From positions 71,376,333 through 71,440,332 of the forward strand of contig OX419756.1 in the NCBI GenBank assembly GCA_948567375.1: DNA of 64,000 bases, written 5' to 3'. The position numbers were made by a program, and so were the translations under genes. This DNA comes from Lunularia cruciata. Lineage: Eukaryota; Streptophyta; Marchantiopsida; Lunulariales; Lunulariaceae. Under the pieces are notes generated by a model. The model made no database searches, was not told where the DNA came from, and saw nothing but the letters and a program-made list of their open reading frames with translations. Within the stretch, counting starts at the first letter, position 1. Each line of letters starts with the position of its first letter. Shown here in pieces: positions 34,399 to 44,399 of this stretch.

Positions 34399-35030
34399 CA
34401 AAATCTTTCATCAAAAGCCAACCATCGAATGTAAACTGCTCTTCCTCGTCTCACACTCAATGATTCAATCTCCTCTTCCTTCTCCAGCTAATTGCTGAAC
34501 CACTCCAACAGTCGTCGGCAGATCGAACCCAGTACAATAAATCTCCTACGTCTTTTCTGCTATACTGTAGTTTCCTTACAACTCAATTATCCCACCCTGA
34601 TGGGCAACCACTGGAATGATAGCCGATTTCTGTCAGATTGGGCGTACACAAAGCGTTCGCATATCGGTGCCCACCACTCACATATTTCGCAAACTATAAT
34701 GCATGTGAACGCAGTCACTTATTGATAAATCAATGAATTCATGGTGGGGAATAAGTAACGGGCGGAATAGATGATGAGTACGGTAGTAGTTCCTAAAGGA
34801 TATAACCCGGGCCTTAACTGGGAACTACAACCGGGGTTAAGTTAGTTCGGCTCTTGGTTAACTCATCGTGTGTCAACAAGTTATTTCCTTCGCAGTTACA
34901 ATACATCTTTTCCGCTCAAGTTTAGAGCTTCGGGTAATTAGGGTTGTGACAGTTTGGTTGCTCGGTTCATCGAAGCCTAATTTCTTTTTATCCCTTACCT
35001 GTTATTAACAGGAGCAGATGGACGGGAAAT

Positions 35031-35140
35031 AGGCGACCGCATAGAGAACACGAAGGATGGGAATACCCCGTCAAGCCGTACAAGGGAGAGATTAACAAAA
35101 TACAATGGTACTAGGCCCCAATAGAGCCTATACGAGAAAT
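35031..35140 (-). mobile_element. LINE 3' tail fragment (minus)
   Basis: The reverse complement contains AGGCTCTATTGGGGCCTAG, TCTCCCTTGTACGGCTTGA and CCCATCCTTCGTGTT...GCGGTCGCC. This matches 7,335-7,437 of the LINE. It starts near the stop codon of the LINE frame and contains little else. Confidence 0.8.
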
Positions 35141-35289
35141 CGGCCTTATTGTATTTAAGATAATCGAGTAAGGCAAGTTGGATGGTCTACGAGAACGGAA
35201 ATATTCTAAAAAATATCATCTAGTGTAATTATTTAATTATTTTTATATGAATTATACCCGTCATGATGTTCCCGTAGAGCAATAAACAC

Positions 35290-35370
35290 AAACTATCTAA
35301 AATATAAAAGTGAGAATGGAACTGTGGTATCTAACATGATAAACTCTCTTGCATTCCCTGATGAACTTGC
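35290..35370 (-). mobile_element. Decayed LINE coding fragment
   Basis: The reverse complement resembles 7,100-7,175 of the LINE: a CAGGGA(A/G)TGC word, GAGAG, a TATCATGTTAG word and a following (A/G)TACCA. It is short and degraded. Its separation from the tail at 35,140 suggests an independent or rearranged copy. Confidence 0.5.
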
Positions 35371-36164
35371 CTAATATTTACAGGAATTCATATAAAAGTA
35401 ATTTAGATAGATAGTTGATACTATGGTGCCCCATTTTATATCTCTTGTCTCTACTTTGAGTGGGTCTCCTGTCCTTCATGTGTTCTAGGGGGTTATTTCT
35501 TTTTCATATTAAGATAGATAGCGAAATTTTATTTTTAACTTGTAAATATAAATAAATATAATATAAATAAATTTTTTGATCTGGACATATTATATTATTT
35601 TCACTTTATATCGTTATGTTGGTTAAATATATTAATAATGATGTTTTTAAAGTTTATTAAGCTGCCTTCAAGTTAGATTTTACATGTGATAGGGAAGACG
35701 AAATACGATCTGCATTTTGTAATACATTGACCTCAACACGAATTTCAATGCTCGTTAAAGAATACAAATCAGAAAATGCAAGACGAAGGAGGGATTCGTG
35801 ACTCACACTTCCCTTTCATTCGAGAAACAACTTAAGACATGCTGGAACCACGTGGAAATAACTACGTTGCAAACACTTGCCGTAGTGGGCAATTCTTCAC
35901 TTCAGTCGAGAAACAATTCATTGTACACATCAAAATTTAATGCGGAGAAGATTAGGAAATTGTGATCTAGTAGAGCATATGAATTGACAGAAAGGGAATT
36001 TATCAATATTGTACAAGTGTTTGATTAGGCCTTAAATTTATAACACTTTACATTCCAAAGTAAAATGGTATTCATGATATATGGTGGAAAGATGGTTGAC
36101 TCACTAAAAAGCATGTTGCTTTCTTGCAAGTTGTTTAGGAATTTGTGAGCAAAAGGAGTGTGAG

Positions 36165-38130
36165 TTTGCTACACCTATTTTGAATAAAGTTTTCAATAGA
36201 ATTTTAAAGGGAATGTTTTATGAGCTATGGTATAGAACAAAACCAATAATTCTATATTTTAGAATTTTTGGTAGTTCAATCTTTGTGTATACACAAAACC
36301 AATCAATATGAGAAATAAGTTCAATCCAAAGAGACAAAAGATGTCTTTTATTAGATATAACTTTTAGAATTCAAAATCTGTAGATCATGAGATCAAAAGA
36401 AGAAATAGATTTGTGAAAGTAGTGTTCAGAGAGGAGTTACTAGATCATCTATGATCACTGATATTGAACTTAGATTTTGATCATTTTCAAGAGAGATGTA
36501 GAAGAGGAAAATTCTAGAATGACGATTGAGGATAGAAGTTTATGTAGATTTTCTCCATGCTTCTAGCAAGCCTCATGAGGAGGCTATAGAAGAATCCACA
36601 AGTGAGACCAACATTTACACACTTGAAGACAATAAAAATGTATTATCTGATTTGCAAATGAACTCAACTTCAACAATTCAAGAGGGAGAAGATTGTAGAC
36701 AAGGAGGAATGAGAAGACTACCATAAATACTAGATGAATGGAATTACAATAAGACATCTTATGCTTGCATTGTTGCAACTAAGATCTAAGTAGGAGATCT
36801 AGAGATAGATCTTGTTCATTTACAAAACCTAATACAATAATTTAAAGAGTGGGTGAAGGCCATGGATGAAGAATTGAGCGGTTGAAGTGAAACACAACTT
36901 TGAAGCTACAAGCTTTGCCCAGAAAAAAACACAATAAACTGTAAGTGGGTTTTTAGAACCAAGCTTGATGCTAAGTGCAACATCTCAAGCACAAGGCTAG
37001 ACTTGTAGCCAAAGGATATTCACAACTTGCTAGAATTGATAATGAGTAGACATTTTCTTTATAATAAAGTTTGATTCCAATAGGTTTTTTCTTCTATTAG
37101 TTGTAGTGTAGGACATGGAGATAGCTCAATTTGACCTCAAAATAGCTTTTTGTAACTAAGGTTTGCATGGGGAGATTTACATGGATAACCATAAGGATAT
37201 AAAGAAGTTAGAAAGGAGAAGAGAAGAATGTTTGCAGATTGATGAATAGTCTTCATGCCTTGGATCAAGCCTCAATGAATCTAAAGTTTGATGATTTCTT
37301 AATGAGATATGGTTCTGGGTTACTTCCATCACTTTTTGATTCTTGCATATCTTGTGGATCTAAGATAATCCTCTCTATCTTTGTAGATGATGAACTGATT
37401 TTTGTGAAATATGAATCACACATTGTTACCTTGGTAAAGAGTTTGAAACTACACGCAGAGAAGTAGATTGCTATATAAGACTTCATATTTTTGTAATAAA
37501 GAGAATCCTTAAATCAGATTGAATCAAGAAAAATATGTAGAATCAATTAACAAAAGGTTCAATCTTCAAGATGCATGTTTAGTCGCTATTCCTCTAGATC
37601 CATAAGTTAAACTACAATTTGAAGAAAAAATTAGAGCACCCTACCAAAAAGCAATATGATGTTTAATATGTGTTATAATAGGTACAAGACTTAACATAAC
37701 TTGTGTTGTTAGCATGGTGGAAATTTCTAGTTTAATCCTCCATTTCAACATTAGGAAATGGTGAAAATAATTTTCAAGCCTAAATTATGGATTAGAATTT
37801 AATGAAGTATCATATGCTGCTAATACAATAGAAGTGTAATGTGATAATGATTTTTCAAGTGACTTAGATAGCAAAATGTCATATAATGGTTTCATATTCA
37901 TGGTGTACCCTTATCTTGGAGCAACAAAGAACCACTTTTACGTCTTACTTCTAGCCTAGAGGTAAAGTATATAACAACATGTTTAGTTGCAAAGGAAGTT
38001 ATATGACTTTATAAGTCACTCAAGTAACTCTAGTTTGGACAAGATCTTCCAACTCCAATGTACCATGATAATGAAAGTGCTATCAAGTTGGTGTATAACC
38101 TAAAATTCAGCAAGGAAAACCAAACATATG
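36165..38130 (+). pseudogene. Heavily decayed Ty1/copia pol
   Basis: Fragments in all three plus frames follow copia order. They are the end of integrase (MFYELWYRTKPII, FGSS..VYTQN near 36,220-36,300), the linker, RT with NCKWVFRTKLDA near 36,935, a FVDDELIFV block near 37,380 and RNase H (about 37,905-38,110). No open frame survives beyond about 75 codons. No LTR could be assigned. It lies left of the repeats at 38,150 and of chromovirus A copy 2. Confidence 0.7.
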
Positions 38131-38149
38131 TATGTATATATATATAGAT

Positions 38150-38560
38150 TTCATCCTTGTTTCTTGGACATTGCTTACTCACCTCCATCCATGTCAGACT
38201 TACTGTTGGTTGTTGTTCTGCCAATGTTTTGCACTAACCCTGTGTTTTTTACAGTTCATTCTCATTCTATTTATTGATGTCCTTGTCCTAAGGTCCACAT
38301 TTGCCTCCTTTGGTCTACAATGTTCTGTTCATTGCATTCATTTCATCCTTGTTTCTTGTACCATGCTGACTCACATCCGTCCACATCAGCCTTATTATTC
38401 ATGGTCATTGTTTTGCCTACGTACCATGTTGACTCACCTCCATCTATGTCAGACTTATGGTTCTTGGTCAATGTTTTGCCCATGTTAGGTGTTTCTCTAT
38501 GACTCACCTCATGGCACATCAACACAACTCCTATTCTGCATCATGGCATTTATAGCTTTA
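38150..38560 (+). repeat. Imperfect repeats (TTCATCCTTGTTTCTTG / GTTTTGCC units)
   Basis: TTTCATCCTTGTTTCTTG at about 38,147 and 38,340, GACTCACCTCCATC(C/T)ATGTCAGA at about 38,170 and 38,430, and (CAATG)TTTTGC words recur at spacings of about 190 and 70 bp. The block lies between the copia relic and chromovirus A copy 2. It may be the 5' end of the Penelope-like element that continues at 44,234, but this is not shown. Confidence 0.55.
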
Positions 38561-38614
38561 CCCATCCCTCTTTCACCTACACCTTACCTCTTCAATGTGG
38601 CATACATGGGGACC

Positions 38615-39037
38615 TTTAAAAGACCAAGACCAAGGAGAGAAATAAGAGAATGGAAACTCACATTGGGACACTTGAATGAGGGAAAACTCCAAATGCCTAG
38701 CATGACTTCGGCTTTGGTATTTATAGGTAGCATACAAGGCCCTTGAGAAGCTTTTCAAGAAGCTTCCTTGAGCCGCTTTCTTAAAGTGCAAGCCAAGTTA
38801 ACTAGGAAGCTTCTCAAGAAGCTTCCCTTTAGAAGCCACCTACTTGGCGTGCAAGCTTAGCTAGTTAGAAGTTCCATAAGCTTCCTTCTAGAAGCTATCT
38901 GCTTGGAGTGCAAGTTAACTAGTCGAGAAGTTTCCCAAGAAGCTTCCCATATGCTTTTGGAATATTCTAGGCTAATTTGGCTTATTCTCTACTTTGTTAG
39001 CCTTACTAACTACGTCGCTAAACTCCATACTCTTACA
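38615..39037 (-). repeat. Chromovirus A copy 2, 3' LTR
   Basis: 423 bp. It aligns throughout with the copy 1 LTR, and its first TG has become TT. The TATA box (TATAAATA, minus) is intact, while the four-unit heat-shock element is broken (GAAGTTCCATAAGCTTC). Confidence 0.88.
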
Positions 39038-40350
39038 TATTCCCCCACCGCTAGTTGGTGATGTCCTTGTCACCATTGAAGCTTTAAACTCCTGGATGGC
39101 CGTATGTGCATTTTGGAGGTGAGAAAGAGGTTCCCATGTGGCATCATGAAGGGGATACCCTTTCCAAAGGACCTTGTACTTTGGATGTTGATGGTGTCCT
39201 CGTTGGATGTGGCGATGTGCAAGGATACGATCAACTTTGTACTCCTCATGATCATTGATAAGGATAGAGGGAGGAGGAGGTTGGACTAAAGAGGAGAAAG
39301 AAGAGGGGTTAGGAAAAAAGTGTTTCAACTTGGAAATATGAAAGACAAGATAGATTCACATATGATAAGGCAAGGCAAGTCGATAGGCAACATGAGAGAC
39401 AATTGGGTGACATCAAAAGGTCCTATCCAATTAGAGGCAAGTTTACGAACTTGGGTATCAAGTGGGAGGGGTAGATTACTAGAGGATATCATAACTTTAT
39501 CACCAACTTCAAAGGTGAGATCACGACAACGGTGGTCCGCATATTGTTTTGGACAATTCTGAGCAACAAGGAGGTGAGATTTGGCTTGTTGGAGAGATTC
39601 GGATATGGTGGTCAAGAAGGTTGAAGTATGAGGGACTTGAGACTAAGGAGGAGCAAGAAGAGAATCTGGGACAAGCGGATCTTGGCCAAAATTGAGAAAG
39701 AAAGGAGAGAATCCGGTGCTTGCTTGTTTAGAATTGTTGTATGCAAACTCTGCAATTGCAAGATATTCATCCTAATTGGTATGGTGAATGTTGACAAAGG
39801 CACAAAGCATATCTTCCAAGGTGCGATTTGCACGTTCAGTTTGTCCGTCAGTTTGAGGATGATAGGCTATGGACAAAGCAAGCTTGATGCCAAGTATCTA
39901 GAAGAGTGCTTGCCAAAACTTTTCGGTGAAGCGAGGATCATAGTCAGAAATGAATACACGTGGCATCCCATGATGTTTGAATACATTATTGAAGTAGAGT
40001 TGCGCCAAGGTTGGAGCCTCCACAATATCAACTGTTGGTGCTAAATAGATTTGCTTACTAAGCTTATCCACAAACACCACAATTGCTGTGTGACCTTGTT
40101 GTGTCTTAGGCAAGGAGGTCATGAGATCTAAGCTCACATGTTCCTAATAAGTAGTTGGAATAGGAAGTGACTGAAAGAGTCCACTCGGCTTCTGGTTACT
40201 GGCCTTGTTGCGTTGACAACTCTCACATGATTGGAAAAACTCCCAAACATCTTGCGTCATGTTGGGCCACCACCATTGGCATTGGAGGGTACCCAAGGTC
40301 TTATCCATGTGACCAACTATTGGTAAATCATGGGCTTCTTGAAGGCGCAC
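38972..40350 (-). pseudogene. Integrase and chromodomain of chromovirus A copy 2
   Basis: The zinc-binding segment (EAHDLPIVGHM... CESCQ) covers 40,350-40,150. The core Asp (MSLDLMTSLPKTQQG) is near 40,130 and the second Asp block (ISDYDPRF) near 39,940. The rest of integrase extends to about 39,350 with breaks. The chromodomain (EEYKVDRILAHR, YKVLWKGYP, TWEPLSHLQ) covers 39,270-39,090. The final reading frame runs through the polypurine tract and stops inside the LTR near 38,972. Compared with copy 1 there are more breaks. Confidence 0.85.
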
Positions 40351-42538
40351 AAGTTAGAGATCATCTTTGGCTAGAACATAGATCCGGTCCGCATGGAATA
40401 AAAGGCCTTCCTTGAAGGAGAAGGTGTTATACTACTTGTTGCCTGTTGTCAAATGACCATGTACTATTTGAAAGAAAAGATCTTGTTGTAGAGTTGACCA
40501 AAACTTATTATGGACCTTGGGGTCAATTGACACCATTGTAATTGCAGCCATGATGAGAGGAAGAGACTTCAAATCAGGTCGTCATGATAGAGCATCAGGG
40601 ATGACATGGAACCAACCTAGTTTGTACTCAAGTTTGATGTCAAACAACTGGAGTTGCTATTCCCATCAATGATGTTGACTCTTCATGTGTTCCAAGTGTA
40701 AGGTCTGCAACAATGGCTTGTGATCAATTTGCATGACCACTTGTTTCCCCAAGAGGTAATGCCTCCATACCTTGGTGGCATATACCATTGCAAGTTGTTC
40801 TTGATCTCGAGCAGAGTAATTTCTTTCAGCTGTATTTAGTTGGCGAGACACAAAGGCAATGGGATGTAATCCATCTGGGAATTCTTGTTGCAGCACAACT
40901 CCAGTTGCAAAGTTAGAAGCATCAAAGTCAACCACACAAGGTAGTTGAGGATCATATGGTTGAAGAATGGGTCTTGAAGACACCATATGCTTTAACTTCT
41001 AGAATGCTTCTTCATGCTTGGTGGTCGATTGGAAACTCAAGTTCTTTCCCAAGAGGTCAGTCAATGGTGCAACTACATGAACATAATAATGGATGAACCG
41101 TTGGTAAATATTGGCCAATCCATTGAATGCTTGTACTTTTGTAGCATCCTCGGGGTAGGCCAATTAGTAATGGCCTTGATCTTCTCTTCTTCCATCTTGA
41201 TCCCCTTTGATGAGATCTTATGACCCAAGAAGGTAACCTCCTTCTACCAAAAGACACACTTTGACTTCTTGCAATAAAATTTCCATTGTCGTAGTCGTCT
41301 TAGGACTTCTTGCACATGATTCATGTGTTCTGCCTCTGTCTTGCTATAGATTAAGATATCATCCAAGAACACCACTACGGACCAATCCAATAGTCCTTCC
41401 AACACCCGATGCATCTGATCCATGAAGATTGCTAGAGCATTAGTGAGTCCAAAAGGTAGAACTCTCCACTCAAAATATCCATACCTTGTGCAAAAGGCAG
41501 TCTTTTGCACATCCTCTCTCTCAATAGGAATTTGCCAATAGCCGCTACAAAGATCCAGCTTGGAAAAGTAGCGTGCTCCACTTAGTTGATCAAGCAGGTT
41601 ATTGATCCGAGACAAGATATATGCATTCTTCACGGTTTGCTTATTGAGCCCACGGTAATCAATACAGTAACAAAGTCCTCCATCCTTCTTTGGAACAAAT
41701 AGTATCGGTGCTCCCCAAGGAGAGGTACTATGTTGTATGAAATCCTTCTTGAACAACTCTATAAGTGTTGTTTGCAACTCCTCTAACTTCTTTGGTGAGA
41801 GCCGATAGATTGGTCTACTCATTGGAGTACTCCTTAGCAATAACTCAATCTTGAAGGGCATACCTCAATTGGAGGGTAATCCCTTTGGCAGATCCTTGGG
41901 AAACACGTCCGCAAACTCTTGAACTATCCAATCAACCATTGCTTGATAAGGCTCTTAGCCCTCGGATTGTTCTTGTGCAATTGGCTTGATCACACCGCGA
42001 ATATAGACTTATCTTCCTCCAAGGCTTGCTCTATGGCTGCTTTACTAACAAAATTCCCTTCTAGGGACTTATCTCTCTTCCAAACTTGCTCCATGGTTGC
42101 CTCCTTGGCAAACTTCCCATCTTGGGACTCATCTCCCTTCCAAATTTGCTCTATGGCTACCTTCTCGACAAACTTCCAATCTTGGGATTGACTATTCTTA
42201 GGTGTCTTACTTGGAGGTGCCAAACAACCTAATCGGAATTTCTTACCTTGGTGTTGTACTTGAATTTCTTGTCGGGTCCAATCAAATTGAAGCTTATGAC
42301 GTTCAAGCCAAGGTAGACCCAAAATGATATCATAGTGTAGAGGTGCCACTACAAACCTCATACACTCCAAATGCTCCTTCTTAATCTTGAAGGTAACAGG
42401 ATGTGAGGTGCAGAATGCAGAACCCTTTCTACCATCCGCCATCATCAAACTACTTCCAAACACTAGCTTGAGAGAAATACCCAATTCCTTTGCTACTTGC
42501 ATGGATATGCAATTCTTTGAACTTCTAGAATCAACCAA
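40351..42538 (-). pseudogene. Protease, RT and RNase H of chromovirus A copy 2
   Basis: The protease region (42,538-41,990) again reads VDSRSSKN in place of the D-S/T-G motif and keeps GLPWLERHK. RT (41,861-41,244) has [20 protein letters not shown] and [15 protein letters not shown], with the catalytic Asp pair intact. RNase H is around 40,986-40,666 (VVDFDASNFATG, IAFVSRQLNTAERNYSA). Breaks separate the three parts. Confidence 0.85.
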
Positions 42539-43540
42539 AATCCTACAACCCAGATTAGATATTGTACCTTACAAGTGAAGCAAAATTGCATAAGTCGAGC
42601 CTTCAATCCCATCGGAACTAATCAAGCTCCCAGTAAGTGGGTCGAAATCTCCTACTACGATTCCTCATTTCCATGATTATTCTGTTCCACAATCTCCATC
42701 TAGGCAACTTGTTGAGGTCGCCCATTCCTAAGTGGGCATTCAGCAATGCAATGTCCAACTTGGCAACAATACAAATAACCTCCATTTTGTTGCAATCTTT
42801 CCACTATGCCAAGTGGTCTCCGTTGGATAGCATCAATCTCCATTGGTGTTGGTTCTTCCACCCGTGCATAGTGTATTGGTAGGCCTTGTGTAGGTCAAGG
42901 GCGAGACCAAGTTGTCGCAACCAAGAAATCAAAGCGCTCAGCCAATTGAATGGCTTCTTCTACATTTTGTGGTTCTTGCATGGTCACCTCTAATTTGGTT
43001 TGTGACTTCAATCCCGCACAAATTGATCCAGAACTTCACGTTCTTGTATATCTAGAATCTGCATGATGATGTTTAGAAATTGTGTGATATAGCTCCTTAC
43101 TGAGCTAACTTGTTTCAACTCTGCCAATTTATCTCGTGGGGCACAGGTGGCATTTATAGTTTGAAAGTGACCCAATATTGCATCCTTGAACTCTGCCTAT
43201 GTCAAAATTGGTGCAACAATCTATTGTTCAGCTCGCTCCACTCAAAATCGTCACCAAAGTTTTGCCACACCATCTAATTGGCTAGAGGCCAAGAGAATAT
43301 GTTTCCGTTCATCTTGAAGATTGGTGGCTTCAAAGTAACATTCGTAGTCAAACACAAAGTTCTCCATTGTGCTTGGAAGATTCTTGCCTTCAAACACCTT
43401 GGGTTTTGGAAATTGAATGCAATCTTCTTCATCTTGAATTGGCGCTCTCTCTATATGTTCTCGTTGTTGCTCATCTCGTTCATCCAACAATCAAGTTAGG
43501 TGCTCAATTTGTTGCTGCATTGCAAGGATGCCATCCAATA
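42539..43540 (-). pseudogene. Gag of chromovirus A copy 2
   Basis: The N-terminal part (43,490-43,251: MLDERDEQQREHIERAP, FEGKNLPSTMENF, LLASSQLDGVAKLW) lacks the tandem stops seen in copy 1. The remainder to about 42,720, including the CCHC region, is fragmented. Comparison of the two copies indicates that the copy 1 stops replaced Gln and Arg codons. Confidence 0.8.
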
Positions 43541-43821
43541 TTGCCACCATATCTACTACTCTATCCCACTACTCCCACTTTATCTAATTGATTAACACAT
43601 AGATGCAGCACGTCCACCGTTCTCCACAAGTTACAACCGGAAGTATCAAGGGTTCCTCAGACACAATGATCATATTTAGAAAATCCTACCCAAAGCGTGA
43701 GATGATGAATTGTGTGAAACAATGCTTGGGTAATATTTGGACATGAAAATCCCAATGGTTTGGCGGAAGTGGATTTGGTGGTCCATAAATTCCATCCATC
43801 CCATTCCTACTATGATACCAA

Positions 43822-44233
43822 TGTAAAAGACCAAGATCGAGGAGAGAAATAGGAGAATGGAAACTCACATTGGGATACTTGAATGAGTGAAAACTCCAAA
43901 TGCCTAGCATGACTTTGGCTTTGGTATTTATAGGTAGCATACAAGGCCCTTGAGAAGCTTTCTTGAGCCGATTTCTTAGAGTGCAAGCCAAGTTAACTAA
44001 GAAGCTTCTCAAGAAGCTTCCTTCTAGAAGCCACCTATTTGGCGTGCAAGCTAAGCTAGTTAGAAGTCTCTAGAAGCCTCCTTCTAGAAGCTACCTGCTT
44101 GGAGCGCAAGTTAACTAGTCGTGAAGCTTCCCAAGAAGCTTCCTAGATGCTTTTGGAATATTCCAGGCTAATTTGGCTTATTCTCTACTTCGTTAGCCTT
44201 ACTAACTATGTTGCTAAACTCCATACTGTTACA
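43822..44233 (-). repeat. Chromovirus A copy 2, 5' LTR
   Basis: 412 bp, TGTAAAAGACC...CTGTTACA in plus orientation. TATAAATA is retained on the minus strand. The heat-shock-like units are partly decayed (GAAGTCTCTAGAAGCCTCC). It is followed on the minus strand by a degenerate primer-binding site. Confidence 0.88.
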
Positions 44234-44399
44234 AGACCTCTATGTGTGGACATACCTTTTTCAGATCAACCTCTACACTGAACCTTATGCATACTTTCCC
44301 TTTCCCTTTGAGAAGAATTGATTGGCTTGTGATGAGTACACATTTACTCACTTGTCATTTTTTTACAAACCTTGACCCCATTTTGTAGCAGTTAAGGGC

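Larger units (their letters stand above)
34399..36160. other. Intergenic DNA with LINE fragments
   Basis: Besides the LINE pieces at 35,031-35,140 and 35,290-35,370 no gene is recognisable. A 77-codon frame at 34,492-34,725 has no known motif. The promoter of the COA6-like gene would lie just right of 34,398, but no clear TATA was assigned. Confidence 0.5.
38615..44233 (-). mobile_element. Chromovirus A, copy 2 (older)
   Basis: The same organisation as copy 1 on the minus strand: 3' LTR 38,615-39,037, polypurine tract 39,038-39,049, then chromodomain, integrase, RNase H, RT, protease, gag and 5' LTR 43,822-44,233. The LTRs differ at roughly 30 positions and by a small deletion, so this copy is older than copy 1. 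Flanks GGACC (38,610-38,614) and AGACC (44,234-44,238) look like a normal 5-bp target duplication with one mutation. It is inserted to the left of, or within the 5' region of, a Penelope-like element. Confidence 0.9.
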
